A DNA stretch of 5,430 bases, from contig CAYJWY010000050.1 in assembly GCA_964374035.1 (NCBI GenBank), positions 1-5,430 of the forward strand, given 5' to 3'. Positions 1 to 5,316 of the stretch are shown piece after piece (position 1 is the stretch's first letter; each line of letters begins with the position of its first letter). The notes below the pieces were generated by a model. The model had not been told where the DNA came from and searched no databases. It saw only the letters and a list, made by a program, of their open reading frames with translations. The stretch is from CALRGL01 sp964374035 (GTDB lineage: Bacteria > Patescibacteriota > Patescibacteriia > UBA9934 > GWF2-40-263). Position numbers and translations under genes: made by a program.

Positions 1-501
1 CAACGTCACATGGTCCCATCCGCGCCCATTGCGCAGGCTGGCTACCGTGTCCTCGCCCCACCGCAAGGCGGCGCCACAACCTTCGATGACCCACAGTGGG
101 AATCGCGCCTGCACATCGAGGCGCTGAACCACGGAGCGCGCAACGTCACTCCCAGACACACAAATGTTCGGGTCGTGATGATGAAAAACGGCGAGGCCGT
201 CTCGATCCTCAATCGCGGAGGGCCGGCCGAGCAGATCTACGCCGACCTTGACCGCGATGGCGAGGTCGATGCCAGGCCCTACTTCGCGATCAATCCGTAT
301 CTGGCCGGAGCGCTTTACACTCTGACATCTCAGGGTGACGACATCCGGCTCATGTGGCTGATCCCAAACGGCCTCAGAGTCCAGGCGCCCGGCGTCGCTA
401 TCCAGAAGCTCTGGGTGGTGGCGGGTCGATCGAACGTCAGTCCCGGTCGGGTGGGACGCGTGAGTACGTGGTCGTATCGAGCTGGTAACGAGCGTTTTTA
501 G
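1..501 (+). CDS. Hypothetical protein with EF-hand/dockerin-like calcium loop, probably 5'-truncated
   Basis: I do not recognise this protein. The frame is open to the left edge (codons Q-R-H precede the first ATG at base 10) and no ribosome binding site is visible there, so the real start is probably outside the window. Counting from the ATG at base 10, 163 residues are seen, ending in TAG. The one motif I can name is D79-x-D81-x-D83-G-x-x-D87, the D-x-D-x-D-G-x-x-D spacing of EF-hand, dockerin and thrombospondin-type-3 calcium loops. Only one copy is seen, so true dockerin (which has two) is not supported. There is no transmembrane segment in the visible part, and the Ile/Val/Leu pattern looks like a soluble beta-rich domain. 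Two 60-base lines I counted are 62-65% GC, clearly above the minus-strand genes. It is transcribed towards the pilin operon and is followed by a hairpin at 521-544. A secreted or surface domain is possible but unproven. Confidence 0.6.
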   Translation, partial: QRHMVPSAPIAQAGYRVLAPPQGGATTFDDPQWESRLHIEALNHGARNVTPRHTNVRVVMMKNGEAVSILNRGGPAEQIYADLDRDGEVDARPYFAINPYLAGALYTLTSQGDDIRLMWLIPNGLRVQAPGVAIQKLWVVAGRSNVSPGRVGRVSTWSYRAGNERF

Positions 502-519
502 ATCAATCGAAGCAAACTC

Positions 520-547
520 GATCCCCGTTGAAAGACACGGGGATTTT
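520..547 (+). terminator. Probable intrinsic terminator of the + strand gene
   Basis: A perfect 8-bp stem (521-528 ATCCCCGT with 537-544 ACGGGGAT) encloses an 8-base loop and begins 20 bases after the TAG. It is followed only by TTTA, so the U-tract is short. Position and stem strength support termination of the + strand gene; the short U-run lowers confidence. Confidence 0.6.
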
Positions 548-555
548 ATGTACAC

Positions 556-578
556 AAAAACTGACCGGAAGGGTCAGT
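556..578 (-). terminator. Intrinsic terminator of the minus-strand pilin operon
   Basis: A 7-bp stem (560-566 ACTGACC with 572-578 GGTCAGT) has a 5-base loop. Read on the minus strand it is followed by TTTTTG, a standard stem plus U-tract. It lies 22 bases beyond the TAA of the last pilin gene. It sits directly beside the + strand hairpin, giving two adjacent, oppositely directed terminators in the convergent gap. Confidence 0.75.
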
Positions 579-599
579 CTTTGACAGTAATAGTAGAAG

Positions 600-998
600 T
601 TATGACGGAGAAGCAACACCAACAAGCTGTCCGATGACAAAGTTTGAAATTGAGTAGGCGGCAATGATAATCACAAGTCCGATGACTGCACGTGCAAGTA
701 TGTCTTTTGCTTTTGTAACCTTTTTTTCATCCCCTTGTGCGGTCAAATACAGAAAACCAGCATAGACAACCAACACGACAAATATAATTCCCAAGACAGA
801 CAACAAGACATTGATCAGATTTCCAACGACTAAAGGTAAGTCAGCTTCTGAGTCTGATCCTATTGCTGTTCCAATTGCATTGATATTTGCTTGTGCACTT
901 ATAAGTCCTTCATTAGGCGCTGCACCAGCCACAAAAGGCGACAACAAAACCGGTAACGTCGAAACCCAGGCGCCGAAATGTACGAGCTTGTTTTTCAT
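600..998 (-). CDS. VirB2/T4SS-pilin-like small membrane protein (pilin A)
   Basis: This 132-residue protein is the last gene of the minus-strand cluster. By eye it has a signal peptide (basic K2/K4, hydrophobic core about 8-24, Ala-rich cleavage region near residues 24-27), a polar stretch to about 55, transmembrane helix 1 at about 62-85, a charged loop containing GDEKKV (residues 89-94), and transmembrane helix 2 at about 102-126. That is the plan of VirB2/TrbC pilins and of the 'T4SS pilin' family (Pfam T4SS_pilin) common in CPR genomes. The predicted location is the inner membrane, or a filament assembled from it, with the charged loop in the cytoplasm. It is closest to the next gene upstream: over 47 aligned residues from Y-L-T-A onward I count 35 identities. 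The ATG lies 18 bases after that gene's stop with no visible Shine-Dalgarno. Membership of the pilin-like fold is well supported. Whether it forms a pilus is inference. Confidence 0.85.
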   Translation of the reverse strand: MKNKLVHFGAWVSTLPVLLSPFVAGAAPNEGLISAQANINAIGTAIGSDSEADLPLVVGNLINVLLSVLGIIFVVLVVYAGFLYLTAQGDEKKVTKAKDILARAVIGLVIIIAAYSISNFVIGQLVGVASPS

Positions 999-1016
999 AA
1001 GTGTGTGATACGAGGA

Positions 1017-1409
1017 TTATTTTGAGGCAATGCCTACAAGCGCACCGACGACGTAATTGCTGATCGAATAAGCCGCGATGATGATGATGAGGCCAATCAC
1101 CGCGTGTGACATGGTTTGTTTTGCCGCGGTTACTTTTTTCTCATCTCCAGCCGCGGTTAAGTAATTGATTCCTGCGTAAATGATGAGCACGAGAAAGATC
1201 ATTCCTGTTACAGACAGAACAGTCTGCACAACACTTGCCACAATCGTTGGAATGTCCGTGGTGGCACTGCCTTCATATGCTACTTCCGCGGCTTTATCCA
1301 AATTACTCAATTGTGCGAGTGCTGGAGGACTTGTGAGTGCCATTGCTCCTGAAACGACCGCTGAAAGCAGAATGAACCGGAACGTGTTCTTTGCGAGGCG
1401 TGTGTTCAT
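1017..1409 (-). CDS. VirB2/T4SS-pilin-like small membrane protein (pilin B)
   Basis: This 130-residue protein has the same architecture as its downstream neighbour: a signal peptide with cleavage likely after A-L-A (residue 32), a short polar segment, helix 1 at about 61-84, a loop with the same GDEKKV motif (88-93), and helix 2 at about 102-125 carrying A-V-I-G-L and A-A-Y-S-I-S-N. The near-identity of the second half to pilin A points to a fairly recent tandem duplication, with the N-terminal third free to diverge. It ends in TAA. Its ATG follows an 83-base gap that holds two hairpins, and no Shine-Dalgarno is visible (GCAACCT precedes the ATG). It probably shares a transcript with pilin A. 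Its function is assigned only from topology and family resemblance to VirB2/TrbC-type pilins. Confidence 0.85.
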   Translation of the reverse strand: MNTRLAKNTFRFILLSAVVSGAMALTSPPALAQLSNLDKAAEVAYEGSATTDIPTIVASVVQTVLSVTGMIFLVLIIYAGINYLTAAGDEKKVTAAKQTMSHAVIGLIIIIAAYSISNYVVGALVGIASK

Positions 1410-1492
1410 AGGTTGCGTCGTGCGCTCGCATGAAAGGGCGAAGGCTCACCCTCTCGTGCAAGCCCCCATGGAAGATGGGGGATGGGGAATCG
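1410..1492. repeat. Intergenic palindromes (two REP-like hairpins)
   Basis: The gap between pilin C and pilin B contains two hairpins. One is a perfect 7-bp stem, CCCCCAT (1463-1469) with ATGGGGG (1475-1481), loop GGAAG. The other is a 7-bp stem with one G-U pair on the minus strand, 1435-1441 with 1446-1452, loop of four. Neither is followed by a T-tract on the minus strand, so they are poor intrinsic terminators. They may be a mobile extragenic palindrome, an mRNA-stability element, or a weak attenuator that lowers expression of the downstream pair. Confidence 0.55.
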
Positions 1493-1939
1493 TTACGTTG
1501 TCTGGTCCTGGCCTGTGATACCAGTGATCTGGTTGATGACGAAGGTTGCGATGGCAAATGCGGAAAGAATGATGACGAGGCCAATGATACCCGAATAAAT
1601 AAGTTTTTTTGCATCTGCAATTTTTTTATCTTCTCCGGCCGCGGTCATCCACTTAAATCCACCAAGCAAGATAATGATCACGGCAATGATACCGAGAAAT
1701 CCCATGGCAACACGAATAATCGAAGTAATACCAGTGATAAGATTCGTATTACCAAGTCCTGCCTCTGCGGCAAAAGTGGATGCGACTGCTCCTGTACCAC
1801 CAAACAGTTCGTCTGCCGTGAGTGCTTTAGCCGCCGCATTCGCATGATTAACGTTGCCTGTGAGTGCGGGAATAACGAGGAGCAGGGCGAACGCGGCGGC
1901 TAAAATGTAGCCGAGATGCTTTTTGGATAAAATGTTCAT
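1493..1939 (-). CDS. VirB2/T4SS-pilin-like small membrane protein (pilin C)
   Basis: This 148-residue protein has a signal peptide (K6-K7, hydrophobic core about 9-26, Ala-rich cleavage region near H-A-N-A, residues 32-36). A roughly 35-residue Gly/Ala/Thr-rich external segment follows, longer than in pilins A and B. Helix 1 is at about 74-97, the loop is A-G-E-D-K-K (101-106), and helix 2 is at about 116-137. The loop and helix-2 pattern (A-x-K, I-I-G-L-V-I-I, F-V-I) aligns without gaps to pilins A and B but is clearly diverged, with W-M-T-A replacing Y-L-T-A. It is the first gene after a 114-base gap, so it may open a second transcript covering pilins C, B and A. No Shine-Dalgarno is visible; AAGTGA lies about 12 bases before the ATG. 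The topology is that of VirB2/TrbC; a structural pilin role is inferred. Confidence 0.83.
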   Translation of the reverse strand: MNILSKKHLGYILAAAFALLLVIPALTGNVNHANAAAKALTADELFGGTGAVASTFAAEAGLGNTNLITGITSIIRVAMGFLGIIAVIIILLGGFKWMTAAGEDKKIADAKKLIYSGIIGLVIILSAFAIATFVINQITGITGQDQTT

Positions 1940-1976
1940 AAATCATTTTCACTTAGAAAGAATTAATGTCTAAAGT

Positions 1977-1982
1977 ATTTTA
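1977..1982 (-). promoter_or_regulatory. Candidate -10 element upstream of pilin C (weak)
   Basis: On the minus strand TAAAAT (5 of 6 to TATAAT) lies 38 bases before the pilin C ATG, preceded by an A-rich run resembling an UP element. No good -35 hexamer is found at 16-19 bases (TAACGG at 17). The AT-rich composition of a gap otherwise bounded by coding sequence is the main argument for a promoter here. The call is tentative. Confidence 0.25.
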
Positions 1983-2019
1983 CTCGTTTTTTTGTTTTTC
2001 CGTTATCGAGATATCCACA

Positions 2020-2052
2020 CCCGCCGTCGCGTGGCTATGGCGGGCGAGCCCG
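2020..2052. repeat. Intergenic GC-rich palindrome (REP-like) after pilin D
   Basis: An 8-bp stem with one G-U pair joins CCCGCCGT (2020-2027) to ATGGCGGG (2037-2044) with a 9-base loop. A second near-palindrome, CGGGC-GA-GCCCG (2041-2052), overlaps its right arm, so two alternative folds compete. It starts right after the pilin D stop on the minus strand but is followed by TGTGGATATC rather than a U-tract. It could be a 3'-end stabilising or attenuating hairpin, or a member of a dispersed palindromic repeat family. Confidence 0.55.
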
Positions 2053-2053
2053 A

Positions 2054-2386
2054 TTAGGCTGTTCCTTGAAGGGCTTTGATGACGAAGGTGACGGCGGCGT
2101 AGGAGGTGAAGATGATGGCCAGCCCGATTACGGCGTGCGTGAAGGTGTCCTTGCCTTTTTTCACCATGTCCGGTTTACCGGCGGAAATGAGATACAGCAC
2201 ACCTCCATACACGAACATAAGCAAAGCCACGGCGCCACTGAGTCCGAGGATGGCCTTGATGATGCGACCGATGAGTTCGGGGATGGAGTTTGTGTTCAGA
2301 GGATTGGTAAGCTGTGCCATGGCAGGTGGGGCGAGCAAGATGAAGAGGAAGAAACTGTAGTAGAGATATCGCATAAAATTATTCAC
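2054..2386 (-). CDS. Short VirB2/T4SS-pilin-like protein (pilin D), GTG or internal ATG start
   Basis: This protein has 110 residues from a GTG start, or 106 from the ATG at 2374. It is the most typical CPR-style pilin of the set: a signal peptide with cleavage likely after A-M-A (residue 24), a short N-P-L-N-containing mature N-terminus, helix 1 at about 44-67 containing Y-G-G-V-L-Y, a basic loop S-A-G-K-P-D-M-V-K-K-G-K (68-79), and helix 2 at about 85-104. The GTG at 2386 overlaps the end of the upstream gene by 8 bases, while the ATG lies 4 bases after that gene's TAA. Neither has a Shine-Dalgarno. In both cases translation should be coupled to the upstream cysteine-rich pilin. The signal peptide is intact from either start, so the choice does not change the mature protein. 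Predicted role: subunit of a VirB2-like filament or membrane assembly (inference). Confidence 0.83.
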   Translation of the reverse strand: MNNFMRYLYYSFFLFILLAPPAMAQLTNPLNTNSIPELIGRIIKAILGLSGAVALLMFVYGGVLYLISAGKPDMVKKGKDTFTHAVIGLAIIFTSYAAVTFVIKALQGTA

Positions 2387-3062
2387 TTATTTCTTGCATG
2401 CCAGGCGCATTTTTTGGAATGGGATTGCAACAGAGCAGATCGCCAGGGCATCCGCCATTGGTGCATCCTCGGGCATCCGCTTTTTGATCTCCAATGCTGT
2501 AGGCCTCGCAGGTACGTTTGACGTTCAAGTTTGCACTATCAGCAACGCAATTTGGTGTGCACGTTCCAGAGACACATCTCGAATTTTCAGCGCATTGAGT
2601 ATTATCCTGTGCTCCCACGCACAACGATGAGTCACCTGGAGCGGAAACATCCCCCCCTGTTAAAACGGCTTTGAGCGTATTGATACCCATGTAGGCAAAA
2701 AAGACAATGAAGAGTCCGATGGTTGATATTTTCAGGTAGTCTTTTCCTTTCTTGGCGTTTTCCGGTTTCATTCCGGCCGTGAGGTAGTACGCGCCGCCGA
2801 TCGTGTACATGAGCAGGACAACGACACCCACCAATCCGACTACGTAGTTACCAACATTGGTCACGACTTTCATGATGTCGTTGAGTGAACACGTTCCCGT
2901 GTTGCCACATTCTTGCGAAATACCATGCATGAACGGCCCCACTTCTGTTTCCACACAACCTGTGTCGCTTTTGCAAATGCTACTGGTATAGGCAAGCCCA
3001 ACGCTTGGCAACAAGACCATCGAAACAAGGATGATGGTGACTATGAAGAAGCGTCTGGACAT
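2379..3062 (-). CDS. Pilin-like membrane protein with cysteine-rich extracellular C-terminal domain
   Basis: This 227-residue protein is about twice the length of its paralogues. In order it has a signal peptide (cleavage likely after G-L-A, residue 24), a mature N-terminal segment with four Cys (30, 36, 52, 58), helix 1 at about 69-94 ending Y-Y-L-T-A, a charged loop M-K-P-E-N-A-K-K-G-K (98-107) matching pilin D, and helix 2 at about 113-134. The C-terminal tail, about 140-227, has ten Cys (148, 157, 163, 168, 172, 185, 200, 205, 211, 212) ending in a C-P-G-D-L-L-C-C stretch. With the charged loop cytoplasmic, both cysteine segments face outside, and each has an even number of Cys, consistent with disulfides. 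The C-P-x-x-x-x-C-C end faintly recalls WAP-type small disulfide domains, but I cannot assign a family. The gene starts 2 bases after the solute-binding protein stop and overlaps pilin D. A filament-tip, adhesin or ligand-binding subunit is possible but is inference. Confidence 0.82.
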   Translation of the reverse strand: MSRRFFIVTIILVSMVLLPSVGLAYTSSICKSDTGCVETEVGPFMHGISQECGNTGTCSLNDIMKVVTNVGNYVVGLVGVVVLLMYTIGGAYYLTAGMKPENAKKGKDYLKISTIGLFIVFFAYMGINTLKAVLTGGDVSAPGDSSLCVGAQDNTQCAENSRCVSGTCTPNCVADSANLNVKRTCEAYSIGDQKADARGCTNGGCPGDLLCCNPIPKNAPGMQEISE

Positions 3063-3064
3063 AC

Positions 3065-4444
3065 TTAGAACGTTTGATTGATTTTATTCTGGCTCAGGTT
3101 GAGGGCGGCATTGAGATCTTCACCGCTCAGCGAAGCGTTGATCAGTTCGGAAAGTGACTCTTCTGCAACGGCCGCGTTTTTGCCCTTGTACCAACTTTTT
3201 GCGGTAAGCACTTGAGAAACAAACGCGGAAAGATCTTCGTCTTCGATTTGTGTGCTGATGAGATCACGTCTTGCCGTTGGTTTTTTTGCAACGTTCAGGT
3301 AATTGACAACTTGCTCCTTGCTTGTGGCAAACTGAATGAAGTCCCATGCCCAGTTAGCGTTGTCTGATGCCTTTGCAACGGTTTCAACCCAGTAGTTTGC
3401 ATAGTTGACCACTTTTCCTCCGTCAATTTGCGGCACGCCGACAACCGAAAATTTTAGTTTTGGTGAAGCCGTGCGGATGAGCGGCGCATGAAATGAGTAG
3501 CCAAAGAAGAAGGCGCTTTTTCCAGCGACAAAGGCATCGTAGGAGCTCGGTTGATCGTTGTTCCACGTGTAAACTTCCTTTAGTGGATTGGCAAAGTCTG
3601 TGTAAAATCGCACGGCATCCTGAGCAAGCGCCACTTCTTCTTCCTCCCCGTTTGCGAACGCGGCGAGGTCGCTGTTGCCTGTCATTTGTACGCCGTTTTG
3701 CATCATGAGCAGGGACAAGAGATCAAACGAACGCTCGACGTTTTTGGCTGTGCCAATGCCTGCGCCCGCTTGAACAATCGCATTACTTGCTCCAATTTTT
3801 GTTAGTTTTGAGACTTGGGTTTGGAATTCTTGCCAAGTTTTTGGTGGTTCCGGGAAGCCGGCCGCGTCGAGCAAGTCTTTGTTGTAATAGAGAGCCATGG
3901 TGTCCAGGGAAAGTGGCAGACCAAAGACGCGCGGCTTGATAACACCGCGTTCGTTTTCAATGTTGGGTCTTACGATGTCGTCGATGACCGCGTCCACAAA
4001 CTGGCTTTTCAGCGCGCGTGATGAAAGAGTCGGCTTTTCTTCAATCGTGTAGATCACTTCTTTTTTGATGGTTCCGCGAACTTCGACACGGGGGATCTTG
4101 ACGGAGTCCGGCATGGGTCGAATCAAGCTCGTGTATTCTCCGATCCACGTATTGTGAAGGGAATAGATGTCCGGCCCGCGTCCCTCCGCGAATGCACGGA
4201 TGAGTTCGTCCTCGTATTCGTCAAAGCGCAGTTCACGATAATTAAACGAAACGCTTGGATTGATGGCTCGGTAGTTCTCCATGATTTTTGAGAACGTTTC
4301 ATTTCCATCAAACACACGCCAAATGGTGAGTTGGGCGGGTTTTTTTGCGAGTGTTTCGGCTTGTGTAGGGCCACTGCAACCTACGCCTGTCAGCAGGATT
4401 GCGACACACAGCAGGAGAAGTTTTGAAAAGGTGCCACGAACCAT
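3065..4444 (-). CDS. Extracellular solute-binding lipoprotein, ABC family 1 (sugar-type)
   Basis: This 459-residue protein has the N-terminus of a lipoprotein: basic start, hydrophobic core L9-L18, then L-T-G-V-G-C with Cys23 as the likely lipidated residue. The -3 position is Gly rather than the usual Leu/Val/Ile, so the lipobox is imperfect. The mature part follows the family-1 periplasmic-binding fold (SBP_bac_1/SBP_bac_8): L-T-I-W-R-V-F (39-45), G-R-G-P-D-I-Y-S-L (88-96), G-L-P-L-S-L-D-T-M-A-L-Y-Y-N-K-D-L-L (175-192), P-P-K-T-W-Q-E-F (200-207), and further on a F-V-A-G-K-S-A-F-F-F segment and an N-Y-W-V-E-T-V-A-K-A-S region. Relatives bind oligosaccharides or glycerol-3-phosphate for ABC importers, but the ligand cannot be read from sequence. 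No permease or ATPase gene is adjacent. The ATG lies 1 base after the galU stop and the TAA lies 2 bases before the next ATG, so the gene is embedded in one coupled unit with galU and the pilins. Confidence 0.88.
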   Translation of the reverse strand: MVRGTFSKLLLLCVAILLTGVGCSGPTQAETLAKKPAQLTIWRVFDGNETFSKIMENYRAINPSVSFNYRELRFDEYEDELIRAFAEGRGPDIYSLHNTWIGEYTSLIRPMPDSVKIPRVEVRGTIKKEVIYTIEEKPTLSSRALKSQFVDAVIDDIVRPNIENERGVIKPRVFGLPLSLDTMALYYNKDLLDAAGFPEPPKTWQEFQTQVSKLTKIGASNAIVQAGAGIGTAKNVERSFDLLSLLMMQNGVQMTGNSDLAAFANGEEEEVALAQDAVRFYTDFANPLKEVYTWNNDQPSSYDAFVAGKSAFFFGYSFHAPLIRTASPKLKFSVVGVPQIDGGKVVNYANYWVETVAKASDNANWAWDFIQFATSKEQVVNYLNVAKKPTARRDLISTQIEDEDLSAFVSQVLTAKSWYKGKNAAVAEESLSELINASLSGEDLNAALNLSQNKINQTF

Positions 4445-4445
4445 A

Positions 4446-5315
4446 TTAGGTGTGATACATCTTTAGATAACGCTTGAGTTCTTTTCCGATATCCGGATGC
4501 TTAAGACCAAGTTCGATTTGTGCACGCACGTATCCGAATTTGTCGCCGCAGTTGTACCATGTCCCTTCGAAGTGACATCCATACATCACATGACCCTGTT
4601 CAAGATAGGTGGTAAAGGCGTTTGCGAGGCGGATTTCTCCATCCGCTCCCGGTTCCTGATTTTTCAGAGCATCGTAAATGGCCGGGGTGATGATGTAACG
4701 ACCGATGACGATCAAGTTTGATGGGGCCTTTTCTACGGAGGGTTTTTCGACAAATTTTTTTATTTCCCATGTTTTCTTGTCGATTTGCAAACCCTGAATC
4801 ACGCCGAAGTTTGAAACATTTTTTTTATCGACCGTGTCGAGCGCGACTACAGGATCGCCATACTTTTCATAGACTTCCATGAGTTGCTTCAAGCTTGGTT
4901 TTTTTGCGTCGATGACATCATCACCAAAGAGAATGGCAACGGATTCATTGCGATCAATGAATGGAAGAGCCGATAAGATGGCATGGCCATCGCCAAGCGG
5001 TTTGGTTTGTCGCACAAAGGCGAACTTTGCGTACTTGCCAATCATCTTTACTTCCTCAAGTTCTTTGACCTTCTTTTTTTGTTCCAGGCGATATTCAAGT
5101 TCGAAGTTTCGATCGAAGTGGTCTTCAATGGCACGCTTGCCCATCGCGGTCACAAAGATAATTTCCTCAATGCCCGAGGCAACAGCCTCTTCAACGATGT
5201 ATTGAATGATCGGCTTGTCAACAACGGCCAGCATTTCTTTTGGCTGAGCTTTTGTGGCGGGAAGGAAACGTGTTCCCATTCCGGCAACAGGAATAATAGC
5301 TTTTCGAATTTTCAT
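4446..5315 (-). CDS. galU: UTP--glucose-1-phosphate uridylyltransferase
   Basis: GalU makes UDP-glucose from UTP and glucose-1-phosphate in the cytoplasm, feeding surface glycan and nucleotide-sugar synthesis. The frame opens at an ATG at 5354 (302 residues), but the family normally begins M-K-I-R-K-A, here residue 14 (ATG at 5313-5315, 289 residues). The extra codons come from a palindromic repeat, so I place the start at 5315; ATG 5319-5321 (M-V-M-K-I) is the alternative. In the 302-residue numbering: nucleotide-binding loop G25-M-G-T-R-F-L-P-A-T-K-A-Q-P-K-E-M (25-41), D-K-P-I-I-Q-Y (46-52), Q-x-K-P-L-G-D-G-H-A (116-125), F-G-D-D (143-146, metal site), F-V-E-K-P (201-205), G-R-Y (218-220), G-E-I-R-L-A-N-A (239-246) and W-Y-N-C-G-D-K-F-G-Y (266-275). 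Two positions usually Asp in the family (L-T-D-A and Y-D-x-G) are Asn here (N245, N268). Overall length and motif order are normal, so an active enzyme is likely. Confidence 0.92.
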   Translation of the reverse strand: MKIRKAIIPVAGMGTRFLPATKAQPKEMLAVVDKPIIQYIVEEAVASGIEEIIFVTAMGKRAIEDHFDRNFELEYRLEQKKKVKELEEVKMIGKYAKFAFVRQTKPLGDGHAILSALPFIDRNESVAILFGDDVIDAKKPSLKQLMEVYEKYGDPVVALDTVDKKNVSNFGVIQGLQIDKKTWEIKKFVEKPSVEKAPSNLIVIGRYIITPAIYDALKNQEPGADGEIRLANAFTTYLEQGHVMYGCHFEGTWYNCGDKFGYVRAQIELGLKHPDIGKELKRYLKMYHT

Positions 5316-5316
5316 A

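Noticed and set aside
1303..1620. 105-codon minus-strand frame bridging pilins C and B
   Set aside because: It overlaps both genes out of frame and reads as a low-complexity Ser/Arg/His sequence without a domain.
1430..1903. 157-codon + strand open frame
   Set aside because: It is antisense to pilin C and crosses the hairpin gap. It is rich in Asp/Asn/Cys/Lys with no coherent domain, and the opposite strand has signal peptide plus two-helix architecture shared with four paralogues.
1410..2053. Internal intrinsic terminators after pilins D and C
   Set aside because: The hairpins are strong, but on the minus strand they are followed by TGTGGATATC and CTTGCACGAG, not U-tracts; I kept them as palindromic repeats.
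2066..2521. 151-codon + strand open frame
   Set aside because: It is antisense to pilin D and the Cys-rich pilin. Its Gly/Asp/Glu-rich composition is the usual mirror of hydrophobic codons on the other strand.
4879..5205. 108-codon + strand open frame
   Set aside because: It is antisense to the best conserved part of galU; its Ser/Phe-rich sequence is a shadow.
600..5315. Alternative genetic code (UGA as Gly, as in Gracilibacteria/Absconditabacteria)
   Set aside because: All the genes read through to TAA with no internal TGA over about 1,500 codons, whereas a reassigned UGA would be expected to appear.
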